NCBI GenBank assembly: GCA_050290225.1
Contig: JBNKHG010000004.1
Span: 1-51,543 of the forward strand
Direction of reading: 5' to 3'
Length of the DNA: 51,543 bases
From: JBNKHG01 sp050290225
GTDB lineage: Bacteria; Pseudomonadota; Gammaproteobacteria; Pseudomonadales; Cellvibrionaceae
The notes under the pieces: generated by a model
Databases searched by the model: none
Seen by the model: only the letters and a program-made list of their open reading frames with translations
What the model was told of the DNA's origin: nothing
Shown: piece by piece, positions 8,847-17,243 of the stretch
Numbering within the stretch: position 1 is the first letter of the stretch
How the letters are laid out: each line of letters starts with the position of its first letter
Translations under genes and position numbers: made by a program

Positions 8847-9542
8847 ATGCTGTTTCGGCAACTGTTTGACATTACATCCTGTGCCTTTACCTATCTGATT
8901 GCCGACGCTCCGGGCGGAAAAGCACTGCTGATCGATCCCGTGCTGGAAAAACTCGATCTCTACCTGCAGTTAATCGGCGAACTTGAACTGAAGTTGCGAT
9001 ACGCCATCGACACCCATGTGCACGCCGACCATATCAGCGCGCTCGGCAAACTGAGAAGCCGCTGTGGCTGCGAGACGGTGCACGGGGAATATTCCAAAGC
9101 GCGTGGGATATCAAAAATTGTCAAAGATGGAGAGCAAATAACATTGGACAGCACGTGCCTGACAGCACTCTACACGCCCGGTCACACTGACGACTCCTAC
9201 TGTTTTCTAATGCAGGCTGAACCCGTCGATTTTCTTTTCAGCGGCGACACCCTGCTGATTCGCAGTACCGGACGAACCGACTTCCAAAGCGGCGATGCCG
9301 AACAGCAGTACGACAGCCTGTTTGGCAAACTACTGTGCCTGGACGACGATACTCTGCTCTACCCCGGCCACGATTACCAAGGCATGACGTCGAGCACCAT
9401 TGGCGAAGAGAAATGTCACAATCCCCGGCTACAGGTCAGGAACAAGAAGGAATATGCGCAAATGATGAGCCAAATAAACCTGGAGAAACCCAAGCAGATG
9501 GATATCGCCCTGCCCGCCAATCTCAATGGCGGCCACGTCTAA
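8847..9542 (+). CDS. ETHE1-like metallo-beta-lactamase-fold hydrolase (persulfide dioxygenase-type)
   Basis: I take ATG 8847 as the start (231 aa) because GGAG precedes it by 6 bp and it begins directly at the fold. A longer frame opens at 8733, but its extra 38 residues look unrelated. The metal motif THVHADH gives H57, H59, D61 and H62, with later ligands in TPGHTDD, FSGDTLL and YPGHDYQ. The segment GRTDFQSGD is characteristic of ETHE1/persulfide dioxygenases, which oxidise glutathione persulfide to sulfite using mononuclear iron. It lies 238 bp after the DUF2783 gene. The decayed TauE-type gene, a sulfite-exporter family member, sits convergently next to it, consistent with sulfur handling. 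Confidence 0.87.
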   Translation: MLFRQLFDITSCAFTYLIADAPGGKALLIDPVLEKLDLYLQLIGELELKLRYAIDTHVHADHISALGKLRSRCGCETVHGEYSKARGISKIVKDGEQITLDSTCLTALYTPGHTDDSYCFLMQAEPVDFLFSGDTLLIRSTGRTDFQSGDAEQQYDSLFGKLLCLDDDTLLYPGHDYQGMTSSTIGEEKCHNPRLQVRNKKEYAQMMSQINLEKPKQMDIALPANLNGGHV

Positions 9543-9550
9543 TCCTGGCT

Positions 9551-9958
9551 TCACGAATAAAGCAACCATGATTTCCAAAACAGGCGCAGCGCAAACAGGG
9601 TCAGCAACCAGGTATGCAGGACACCCGTCCAGGCATAAGGCCAGGGCAGACTTAATCTCAGGTTGAGCGGAGGAAGCCAGACGATCCCCACAATCATTAC
9701 GCTGAGGCACAGGGAGATGACGAATTCCGACATCAAGGCAAAGGTTTGCGCCCCCAGCACAGCGCCGAGCGCGGAGCCCAATACGAAGGGCCGGGTGATG
9801 GACCAGTCGATATGCTGATAAAAGTGGTACAGCCGGGAAATCTGTGATCCGAGAATAAATACGCCGTTTAGCGGGATCACTGCTGAAATTGGCAAAATAA
9901 AGGTCGAAGCCGCCAACAGTACGATTCCCCCGCCCATACCCGCCAGGGTACTGATCAC
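9551..9958 (-). pseudogene. half-length TauE/SafE-family transporter, probably decayed
   Basis: The 135-residue frame contains the N-terminal family signature ISTLAGMGGGIVLLA and several hydrophobic helices. It stops after VLHTWLLTLFALRLF, where full members (about 250 aa) begin their second repeat. The open frame extends upstream as far as about 9999 and encodes a plausible first helix (EFSFIAAV), but no ATG occurs there, so translation could only use GTG 9958 inside that helix. Both ends thus look lost. TauE/SafE proteins export sulfite or sulfonates. A functional half-transporter dimer is possible but less likely. Confidence 0.6.
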
Positions 9959-10095
9959 AGCGGCGATAAAACTGAATTCAGCAAGTTTTTCCCGCTCCGC
10001 CCCTACAAGCCGCCGACATCAATGGCGCTGTGTAAAACAGCATCCATATTCTTGAAATATTGCAACCAGGACGTCGTAAAATAACAGGGTTCAGA

Positions 10096-10116
10096 AGCCA
10101 TTAATGGCTATATACT
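10096..10116 (+). promoter_or_regulatory. palindrome and -10 box upstream of dienelactone hydrolase
   Basis: A perfect 14-bp palindrome AGCCATTAATGGCT (10096-10109) abuts TATACT (10111-10116). A weak -35-like GGTTCA lies 17 bp upstream of the -10. The dyad therefore sits between the two promoter elements, where a repressor would block polymerase. The start codon follows 28 bp downstream. Confidence 0.45.
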
Positions 10117-10144
10117 TCCTCTCCATCCATTAGGGAAAGAGATT

Positions 10145-10843
10145 ATGAGCATCGGAAAAACCATCTCCCTAGTCGCAGCGGACGGTCATCGACTCAGTGC
10201 CTACCTGGTAGAACCGGCAGCGGAAACCCCGGTAGTGGAAACCCCGAAAGAAGGCACCAAAGCCGGCCTTGTCATCTTACAGGAGATCTTTGGCGTCACC
10301 GGGCAAATGAAAAAACTTGCCGAGCGATTTGCACAACACGGTTACCGTACGATTGTGCCGGCACTGTTCGATCGGGTTGCTCCCGATAGTGTTATTCCGT
10401 ACGACGAAGCCGATCAGGGGCGTGCGCTGGCCGGGAAATGCAAACCGGATAACGTATTGATGGATATCCAGACCGCTGCGGACCGGGTAAATGTGGACAA
10501 CCGGGTATCTGTCATCGGGTTTTGTTGGGGAGGGACCTACGCCTTCCTGAGCGCCTGTGAACTGAAGATCTCCTCCGCCGTCGCTTATTACGGTACCCGC
10601 ATTGTCGAACAGCTCGACAAAAAACCGAAATGCCCGCTGCTGTTTCACTTCGGTGAAAAGGACAACCTTATTAGCGACGTGCATATCGCGCAAATAAGGG
10701 CCGCCAACCCTTCCCTGCCCACGTATGTCTACCCGGGGGCGGGACACGCCTTTGCCAATGCGGACAGGCCGAGCTATCACCCGGAATCGGCCCGGGTCGC
10801 CGAAGAGCGGACACTGGAATTCCTGGCACAAACAGCCGGATAG
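10145..10843 (+). CDS. dienelactone hydrolase family protein
   Basis: The 232-residue cytoplasmic alpha/beta hydrolase has the family's cysteine nucleophile in GFCWGG (C127), the acid in FGEKDNL (D173) and the histidine in GAGHAF (H201). The LQEIFGVTG segment near residue 45 is also typical. Dienelactone hydrolases open lactone rings in aromatic degradation, but many members act on unknown esters. GGGAAAGAG precedes the ATG. The gene faces the two-component genes convergently, with about 54 bp between the stops. Confidence 0.88.
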   Translation: MSIGKTISLVAADGHRLSAYLVEPAAETPVVETPKEGTKAGLVILQEIFGVTGQMKKLAERFAQHGYRTIVPALFDRVAPDSVIPYDEADQGRALAGKCKPDNVLMDIQTAADRVNVDNRVSVIGFCWGGTYAFLSACELKISSAVAYYGTRIVEQLDKKPKCPLLFHFGEKDNLISDVHIAQIRAANPSLPTYVYPGAGHAFANADRPSYHPESARVAEERTLEFLAQTAG

Positions 10844-10897
10844 CGGTGCTTTTGTTGACCGGCTATCGGGGTACCTGCGCGTTAATCACTGAGCCGG

Positions 10898-11515
10898 TTA
10901 ATGCAACGGCGACATACTCAGCAGTTCCGCCAAATTCCTGGCACGCATCTTTTTCATCACCCGGGAGCGGTGAATCTCCACAGTCTTGATACTGATTTCC
11001 AGCCCCTCGGCAATTTCGCGATTGGTCAGCCCCTTGATCACCAACTCCGCCACTTGGCGCTCGCGTTTGCTGAGGCTCTGCCAATCCTCCCGCACCTGCT
11101 GCTGTTGGTCTTGTTGAGAAAAATTCTCTCGCGCCTGCTGCTGCGCCGCATCTATCATGGCTAGCAATGCCTGATCGTCGAAAGGCTTCTCGATAAAATC
11201 CAGCGCCCGGTTTTTCATCGCCTGCACCGCCATGGCCACGTCGCCGTGGCCGGTGATAACGATGACCGGTAATAGGTAGCCGCGTTGATTCATTTCCTGC
11301 TGCAGGGCGAGGCCACTCATGCCGTCCATGCGTACATCCAGCAGCAGACAGCCCGGTTCACACTGATAGGCCGCCAGGAAGGCCTCCGCACTTTCATAGG
11401 CGACAACGCTGTAACCGGCCCCCTCCAACATCCAGGTCAGGGATTCGCGGAAATCCAGATCATCGTCGACAATATAGACTCGGGGCTGTTCCATTGTGCG
11501 CTCACGCTTTCCCAT
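10898..11515 (-). CDS. FixJ-like response regulator
   Basis: The 205-residue protein has a receiver domain at about 8-120. The phospho-acceptor aspartate lies in LLLDVRMDGMSG (D60 from this start, D53 from the internal Met), followed by VIVITGHGD and IEKPF. A LuxR-type helix-turn-helix follows (LSKRERQVAELVIKGLTNREIAEGL), giving the FixJ/NarL-like plan. It lies 17 bp downstream of the kinase on the same strand and is its likely partner. An internal Met at 11494 is an alternative start. By its position divergent from the acyl-CoA dehydrogenase, it may activate the fatty-acid genes. That is inference. Confidence 0.9.
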   Translation of the reverse strand: MGKRERTMEQPRVYIVDDDLDFRESLTWMLEGAGYSVVAYESAEAFLAAYQCEPGCLLLDVRMDGMSGLALQQEMNQRGYLLPVIVITGHGDVAMAVQAMKNRALDFIEKPFDDQALLAMIDAAQQQARENFSQQDQQQQVREDWQSLSKRERQVAELVIKGLTNREIAEGLEISIKTVEIHRSRVMKKMRARNLAELLSMSPLH

Positions 11516-11532
11516 TTATTCGCTCTACTCCG

Positions 11533-13038
11533 TCAACGGTTCAGCGGGAGTTTAACCTGAAAGCAGGTATAACTCTTCCCGTCCGAATCGACTTCGATCA
11601 ACCCGCCATGAGCCTCGACAATGGTGCGGGAGATGGACAGGCCCATCCCCAGACCGTCGGTCTTGGCGCTGACATAGGGCTCGAACAGCCGCGGGTAAAG
11701 GGCGCGGTCAATGCCCTTGCCAAAGTCGGTTACCCGAATCCACAGGTGGCCGTCGTCCACTTGCGTTTGCAAGCGAATTCGTTTCTCATCCCGGTCTAGA
11801 CCGACGTAGGCATCCATGGCGTTGCGCAGCAGGTTTATCAGCACCTGCTCAATTTGAACGGGATCAGCGTCGATCACCGGGTCGCTTTTATCGAGTTTGA
11901 ACTCCACTTCTATCTCCCGGGCATTCAAGTCGTGGCTCAGAAATGCAGCCACCTCTTCACAGACTGCATTAATGCCGAACTCCTGGCGCTGGTAGGGCGT
12001 CTTTTTGACCAGCCCCCGCAGGCGTTTAACGATCTCGGCTGCCCGCTCTGCCTGGCGTACAATTTTGTCGAACACCGGTTTTAGCTCACTGGCCAGTTGC
12101 AGCTTGCCGCTTTCGATCTGGCGGTTGGCGCCACGGGCGTAATTGAGAGTGGTGGCCAGGGGTTGGTTGATTTCGTGGGCAATACCTGAGGCCATTTCCC
12201 CCATGGTCATCAAACGTGAGGCATGGGCAATCTCCGCCTGGTGTTGACGCGCCACCTGCTCGGCACGCAGTTGTTCGGTCACATCGCGTATCATCAGCGA
12301 ATAGTAATCATCGGTATGGGCGCCAATGGCCTGGGGATGCACCAGCACTTCCTGCAAAGCCATCTGCCGCTGCTCAAACCTCGGCGACTTCAAGCGGATA
12401 TAGCCCTGCCAGCGCCCTCGCCGCTCGGCCAACTGGCAAGCCAGCGTTTTGATTTTCTGGAAACTCTCCAGGTTCACTAACGCTGAAAATTTCTGTCCCT
12501 CGGTCTCTGACGCCAAGCCAAAACCCAACTGGGCGGAGGTGTTCATATAGGTAACTCGAAAATCGCGATCGCAGAACACCACCAGGTCCGAGGAGACTTC
12601 GAGTACGTCCGCCAGCCGCTTGTAGGCCAGCTCCGCCTGCACTTGCGGTGTGATATCCCGGGTGACAGTGATGATTTCCTTTAACTCACCTGTTTCCTCG
12701 TCCCGAATGGAACGGTGGGTGCTCTCCACCCAGCCGTATCGACCGTTCTTGTGGCGGTGGCGGTAACGAAAGGTGCGACGCCCGTGGCGATAGATGGCGG
12801 GGATCAGCTTGCGCTTCATGGCCTCGGCATCTTCCGGGTGGAAGAAGTCGTAGGCAGGTTTGCCCATCAGCTCTTCGGGATCGTAACCGGCGATCGCTTT
12901 GACCGCCGGATTGACGGAGGTATAGGCCCAGTCGCCGGGGCGGTGGGTACTGATCATATCCCCCGACTCCTCCACCAGAAAACGGTAGCGGTCGGCGCCC
13001 AGATCCAGGCTGTTGGCGTTTTCAGATTTGTCTGTCAT
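11533..13038 (-). CDS. FixL-like PAS-PAS sensor histidine kinase
   Basis: I choose ATG 13038 (501 aa) because GGGAGAGGGA precedes it. A TTG at 13089 would add 17 residues without a visible ribosome binding site. There are two PAS domains (about 15-130 and 140-255), a short coil, HisKA with H288 in SGIAHEINQPLA, and an HATPase domain (LLRNAMDAY N-box, DFGKGID, DGLGMGLS). No membrane segment is seen, so it should sense a cytoplasmic cue. The haem-binding pattern of true FixL is not evident. The plan matches soluble kinases paired with FixJ-type regulators in proteobacterial carbon metabolism. Confidence 0.9.
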   Translation of the reverse strand: MTDKSENANSLDLGADRYRFLVEESGDMISTHRPGDWAYTSVNPAVKAIAGYDPEELMGKPAYDFFHPEDAEAMKRKLIPAIYRHGRRTFRYRHRHKNGRYGWVESTHRSIRDEETGELKEIITVTRDITPQVQAELAYKRLADVLEVSSDLVVFCDRDFRVTYMNTSAQLGFGLASETEGQKFSALVNLESFQKIKTLACQLAERRGRWQGYIRLKSPRFEQRQMALQEVLVHPQAIGAHTDDYYSLMIRDVTEQLRAEQVARQHQAEIAHASRLMTMGEMASGIAHEINQPLATTLNYARGANRQIESGKLQLASELKPVFDKIVRQAERAAEIVKRLRGLVKKTPYQRQEFGINAVCEEVAAFLSHDLNAREIEVEFKLDKSDPVIDADPVQIEQVLINLLRNAMDAYVGLDRDEKRIRLQTQVDDGHLWIRVTDFGKGIDRALYPRLFEPYVSAKTDGLGMGLSISRTIVEAHGGLIEVDSDGKSYTCFQVKLPLNR

Positions 13039-13056
13039 TCCCTCTCCCAATACCAC

Positions 13057-13141
13057 ATACCTATAGGTATTTACCCTAATTTTAAGCAAAAGTCACGCTT
13101 GAATCTGGTCATACATCTGTGGTTAAAATAGGGGTATACCC
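13057..13141. promoter_or_regulatory. divergent control region with two palindromes
   Basis: ATACCTATAGGTAT (13057-13070) is a perfect 14-bp palindrome just upstream of the kinase gene. GGGTATACCC (13132-13141) is a perfect 10-bp palindrome just upstream of the acyl-CoA dehydrogenase. The second overlaps the -35 region relative to a CATAAT box at about 13148-13153. No good -35 hexamer exists there, as expected for an activator-dependent promoter. The neighbouring FixJ-like regulator is the obvious candidate binder, by inference. Confidence 0.5.
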
Positions 13142-13174
13142 TTATGTCATAATCCAATACATGTGAGGCTCTGG

Positions 13175-14977
13175 ATGAGTAACCGTCTTCTCAACGAACG
13201 CGACCTGGAATTTCTGCTGTACGAATTCCTGGATACTGAAGCCCTTCTGGAGCGTCCCCGCTATCAGGAACACTCCCGGGAGGTCTTTAAGGCTACCCTG
13301 GAAACCGCCAGGACAGTGGCTGAGAAGTTCTTCGCCAACCACAACGCCAAGGGAGACGCTAACGAACCCACTTTCGACGGCAAGAGCGTGCACCTGATCC
13401 CCGAAACCAAGGAAGCCTGGGATGCTTTTGCCGAGGCTGGCTTTCTGGCCGCCCACTACGATTTCGACAACGGCGGTATGCAGATGCCGGAGATTGTGTT
13501 GCGCGTTGCCATGGCCTACTTTACGGCCGCCAATATCGCCACCACCGGCTACCCCTTCCTCAGTATCGGTGCCGCCAATCTGATCCAGTCTTTCGGCAAT
13601 GATGAGCAGCGGACCAAGTTCCTGCCGCCCATGCAGGCAGGGCGCTTCGCCGGCACCATGGCCCTGACCGAGCCAGGCCAGGGCTCGGCCCTGGCCGATA
13701 TCAAAACCACTGCGCGGCCGGCAGACGATGGCAACTACCGTATTTTTGGCCAAAAGATGTTTATCTCCGGCGGCGACCAGAGCTTGACCGAAAATATCGT
13801 GCATATGGTGCTGGCTAAAATTGAAGGCGCCCCGGCTGGCGCCAAGGGTATCTCGCTGTTCATCTGCCCCAAGTTCCTGGTGAATGACGATGGCAGCCTG
13901 GGCGCGCGCAACGATGTGGCCCTGGCGGGTCTGCTGCACAAAATGGGCTATCGCAACACCACCTCCACGGTACTGAGTTTCGGCGATAACGACGGTGCCG
14001 TGGGTTATCTGGTGGGTGAGCCCCACAAGGGTTTGCAGTATATGTTCCAGATGATGAACGAAGCCCGGATCGGCGTCGGCATGGGCGCGGCCGTGCTGGG
14101 CTACCAGGGCTTTAACCATTCCCTCGACTATGCCCGCGAGCGCCCCCAGGGTCGCCTGCCCTCCAACAAGAACCCGGAATCCAGGCAAGTTAATATTATT
14201 GAGCACACCGACGTGCGACGCATGTTGTTGGCACAAAAGGTTTACGCCGAAGGCGCCCTTGCCATGTGCCTTTACGCCAGTGCCCTGTTTGAGGATTCCC
14301 ACACCGCCGCCACCGATGAAGAGCGCCAAAACGCTTTCCTGTTGCTGGACCTGCTCACCCCGTTGGTGAAATCCTGGCCGTCCAAATACGGTCTCAAGGC
14401 CAACGAACTGGCGATCCAGGTTTTGGGGGGCTCCGGCTATATCCGTGAGTACCCGGTGGAGCAGTACTACCGCGACAACCGCCTCAATGCCATTCACGAA
14501 GGCACCGAAGCTATTCACGGCCTGGATTTGCTCGGACGCAAAGTGATGATGAATCAGGGCGCGGGTTTCAAGCTGTTTAACGAGGCGGTTAACGCCACCC
14601 TGGAACAGGCCCGGCAGTTGGCAGCCACCGAGGCATTCGCAGACACCCTGGTGGAGTCCCTGAATATCCTCAACCGCGTCACCCAAACCCTGGTCGGCAA
14701 ATTAACGGAGGATCCGGATACCGGGCTCGCCAATGCCACAGTCTACCTCGATCTTTTCGGTCGCGTGTTCGCCGCCTGGATCTGGTTACAGCAGGCAATT
14801 GTCGCCGCCAAAGCACTCACGCAGTCATCGGCGGAGAGCGATAAAAATTTCTACCGGGGCAAGCTGCAGGCAACCCGCTACTTCTTCCAGTGGGAATTGC
14901 CCGAAATCACGCCCCAGGCGGAACTGTTGGAGCGCTTTGATTCAGTGCCCCTGGAGATGCAGGACGCCTGGTTCTAA
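13175..14977 (+). CDS. acyl-CoA dehydrogenase (about 600-aa FadE-type)
   Basis: ATG 13175 (600 aa) is preceded by GAGG at 6 bp. GTG 13163 is a less likely start. The protein has the FAD-dependent acyl-CoA dehydrogenase core, including MALTEPGQGSAL and ISGGDQ. The catalytic base is E442 in the segment NAIHEGTEAIHG. The longer N- and C-terminal extensions match the roughly 600-residue proteobacterial class rather than the 380-residue class. It catalyses the first, alpha-beta dehydrogenation step of fatty-acid beta-oxidation. A FadB-like enzyme and a thiolase follow on the same strand, giving a complete spiral in gene order. Confidence 0.92.
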   Translation: MSNRLLNERDLEFLLYEFLDTEALLERPRYQEHSREVFKATLETARTVAEKFFANHNAKGDANEPTFDGKSVHLIPETKEAWDAFAEAGFLAAHYDFDNGGMQMPEIVLRVAMAYFTAANIATTGYPFLSIGAANLIQSFGNDEQRTKFLPPMQAGRFAGTMALTEPGQGSALADIKTTARPADDGNYRIFGQKMFISGGDQSLTENIVHMVLAKIEGAPAGAKGISLFICPKFLVNDDGSLGARNDVALAGLLHKMGYRNTTSTVLSFGDNDGAVGYLVGEPHKGLQYMFQMMNEARIGVGMGAAVLGYQGFNHSLDYARERPQGRLPSNKNPESRQVNIIEHTDVRRMLLAQKVYAEGALAMCLYASALFEDSHTAATDEERQNAFLLLDLLTPLVKSWPSKYGLKANELAIQVLGGSGYIREYPVEQYYRDNRLNAIHEGTEAIHGLDLLGRKVMMNQGAGFKLFNEAVNATLEQARQLAATEAFADTLVESLNILNRVTQTLVGKLTEDPDTGLANATVYLDLFGRVFAAWIWLQQAIVAAKALTQSSAESDKNFYRGKLQATRYFFQWELPEITPQAELLERFDSVPLEMQDAWF

Positions 14978-15019
14978 ACAGCCTTTTTTAATATGCACAA
15001 AGTCAGACAGGAAAAATCC

Positions 15020-17143
15020 ATGAGCAATGCGGCCATCTACGCGTTACACGGCAATGTCGCCGTGATCACCCTCAACAATCCTCCCGTTAACAGCCTGGGC
15101 CTGGGCCTGCGTACAGCCATTCGTGACGGTTTTCAACGGGCCATCGACGACGATCAGGTCGCAGCCATCGTGATTGCCTCAGCCGGCAAACTCTTTTGCG
15201 GCGGTGCCGATATTAGCGAGTTCGACAGCGACAAAGCCCTGGCCAGTCCCAGTCTGCCGGAATTGTGTAACGCCCTGGAAGAATCTACCAAACCTATCGT
15301 GGCCGCCATTAACGGCATGGCCCTGGGCGGCGGCTGCGAACTGGCACTCGCCTGCGATTACCGCATCGCCCTGCCCCTGGCCAAGCTGGGTCTGCCGGAA
15401 GTCAGCCTGGGCATTTTGCCCGGTGCCGGCGGCACTCAGCGCCTGCCGCGGCTGGCGAACGTCCGCGTTGCAGTAGAAATGATCACCTCGGGTAAACCCC
15501 TCGGCGCCCAGTCGATGAAGGAAGCGGGCGTAATTGACCGCATCCACGACCACGACGGCGATTTCCTGGAAGCAGCCATCAACTATGCGCGGAAACTGGT
15601 GGACAACAACGCGCCTGTGCGCAGTTGCGCGGATATCCAGGTCGATACCAGCGACTTGCCAGAAAATTTCTTTGCCGACTTCCGCAACAATATTGCCCGC
15701 CGCACCCGCGGCTTTTACGCCCCTGAGCGCTGCATCCAATGTGTGGAGGCCGCCTGTGAACTGCCCCTGGCCGAAGGCCTGAAAAAAGAGCGCGAACTCT
15801 TTTTGACGTGCATGAACACACCACAGTCCCGCGCCCAGCGCCACCTGTTTTTTGCCGAGCGCGCCGCCACCCGGATTCCCGGCATCGATCCCAAAACGCC
15901 CATCCGCAAAATTGAAAAAGTGGCGGTAATCGGTGCCGGTACTATGGGCGGCGGCATCGCCATGAACTTTGTCAACGTCGGTATTCCCACCGTGATTCTC
16001 GACCTCAACGCCGAGGCCCTCGAGCGCGGTCTGGGTGTGATCCGTACCAATTACGAGATCAGTGCCCGGAAGGGCCGCCTGACCGAAACCCAGGTGGAAG
16101 AGCGCATGGGGCTGCTGGCCTCGACCACCGACTACGCCGATATCGCCGATGTGGACCTGGTGATCGAGGCAGTGTTTGAAAATATGGAGATCAAGAAAAA
16201 GGTGTTCCAGACCCTGGACGAAGTCTGCAGGCCCGGTGCCATTCTCGCCTCCAACACCTCCACCCTGGATGTGAATGAGATCGCCGCCGCGACCCGACGT
16301 CCCCAGGATGTGGTCGGCCTGCACTTTTTCAGCCCTGCGAATGTAATGCGCTTGCTGGAAATTGTGCGCGGCGCCAGGACCGCCGACGATGTGTTGATGA
16401 CGACCATCAAAACAGCCCAGCGCATCAACAAAGTACCGGTGGTGGCCGGTGTCTGCTGGGGCTTTATCGGCAACCGGGTGCTGGAACCCTACGCCCGTGA
16501 AGCCGCGCGCCTGATTTTGGAGGGTGCCAGCCCGGCTCAAGTGGACAAAGTGCTTTACGATTTCGGCCTGGCCATGGGCCTGCCCAGCATGATCGACCTG
16601 GCCGGCATCGATGTGGGTTACCTGACCCGCCAGGGCAACAAGGAGGCGTTTTATTCCTGTGACCCCGCCTACGCCGCCATTTGTGACAAGCTGAACGATC
16701 TCGGCCGCTTCGGCCAGAAGACCGGGCGCGGTTTCTATATTTATGAGGGACGCGATAAAAAGGAGGATCCGGAAGTGATGGCGTTGGCCGCCGAACTGGC
16801 CCGGGAAAACGGCGTCAACCAACGCCAGATTTCCGACCGGGAAATTCTGGAACGCACGATATTTTCATTGATCAATGAAGGCGCCCGCGTGCTCGACGAA
16901 GGTATCGCCTATCGATCCAGTGATATCGATACGGTGTACTGCAACGGTTATGGTTTTCCGGTCCATCGCGGTGGCCCAATGCAGTATGCCGATGAAATTG
17001 GCCTGGTGACCGTGCTGAACGCCTTGAACAAGTACCGCGATGAGCTGGGTGACTACGGTGAAGAGTGGTTCAAGCCGGCGCCCTTGCTGGAGAAGCTGGT
17101 GACAGAAGGCAAGACGTTTAAGGAGCACATTGTCACAGCCTGA
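15020..17143 (+). CDS. bifunctional enoyl-CoA hydratase / 3-hydroxyacyl-CoA dehydrogenase
   Basis: ATG 15020 (707 aa) follows CAGGAAAAA. The N-terminal crotonase domain has the oxyanion-hole and catalytic region LGGGCE (E107) and LPEVSLGILPG (E127). The central NAD-binding domain has VAVIGAGTMGGGIAM, and the 3HCDH part has GLHFFSPANVMRL. The layout matches FadB/FadJ and peroxisomal bifunctional enzymes: hydration of enoyl-CoA and oxidation of 3-hydroxyacyl-CoA. It begins 42 bp after the acyl-CoA dehydrogenase stop and precedes the thiolase, so an operon is likely. I leave the symbol blank because FadB and FadJ types cannot be separated safely here. Confidence 0.93.
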   Translation: MSNAAIYALHGNVAVITLNNPPVNSLGLGLRTAIRDGFQRAIDDDQVAAIVIASAGKLFCGGADISEFDSDKALASPSLPELCNALEESTKPIVAAINGMALGGGCELALACDYRIALPLAKLGLPEVSLGILPGAGGTQRLPRLANVRVAVEMITSGKPLGAQSMKEAGVIDRIHDHDGDFLEAAINYARKLVDNNAPVRSCADIQVDTSDLPENFFADFRNNIARRTRGFYAPERCIQCVEAACELPLAEGLKKERELFLTCMNTPQSRAQRHLFFAERAATRIPGIDPKTPIRKIEKVAVIGAGTMGGGIAMNFVNVGIPTVILDLNAEALERGLGVIRTNYEISARKGRLTETQVEERMGLLASTTDYADIADVDLVIEAVFENMEIKKKVFQTLDEVCRPGAILASNTSTLDVNEIAAATRRPQDVVGLHFFSPANVMRLLEIVRGARTADDVLMTTIKTAQRINKVPVVAGVCWGFIGNRVLEPYAREAARLILEGASPAQVDKVLYDFGLAMGLPSMIDLAGIDVGYLTRQGNKEAFYSCDPAYAAICDKLNDLGRFGQKTGRGFYIYEGRDKKEDPEVMALAAELARENGVNQRQISDREILERTIFSLINEGARVLDEGIAYRSSDIDTVYCNGYGFPVHRGGPMQYADEIGLVTVLNALNKYRDELGDYGEEWFKPAPLLEKLVTEGKTFKEHIVTA

Positions 17144-17160
17144 TTTTTTGATGTTTCCCG

Positions 17161-17207
17161 GGGTGGACCAGGGTTTGCACCAATGCCCCGCGTGGGTAAT
17201 TCCACCC
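17161..17207 (+). other. hairpin between the bifunctional enzyme and thiolase genes
   Basis: GGGTGGA (17161-17167) pairs with TCCACCC (17201-17207) around a G+C-rich 33-nt interior. There is no immediate T-tract. It may act as an mRNA stability or attenuation element within the beta-oxidation operon. A degenerate tRNA was considered and rejected. Confidence 0.3.
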
Positions 17208-17243
17208 TCCCTCTATCGCTAAATTTTTTTAGGATCACAGATT

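Noticed and set aside
13142..14686. A 514-codon open frame on the minus strand opposite the acyl-CoA dehydrogenase
   Set aside because: It is the antisense shadow of a well-supported gene with strong third-position G+C; its translation has no recognisable motif.
15179..16822. A 547-codon open frame on the minus strand opposite the bifunctional beta-oxidation gene
   Set aside because: Same reason: the plus-strand frame carries complete enzyme motifs, and the antisense product is low-complexity His/Gly-rich sequence.
17161..17207. Possible degenerate tRNA between the FadB-like and thiolase genes
   Set aside because: The seven-base outer stem resembles an acceptor stem, but the interior is only 33 nt and has no anticodon or T-loop arms.
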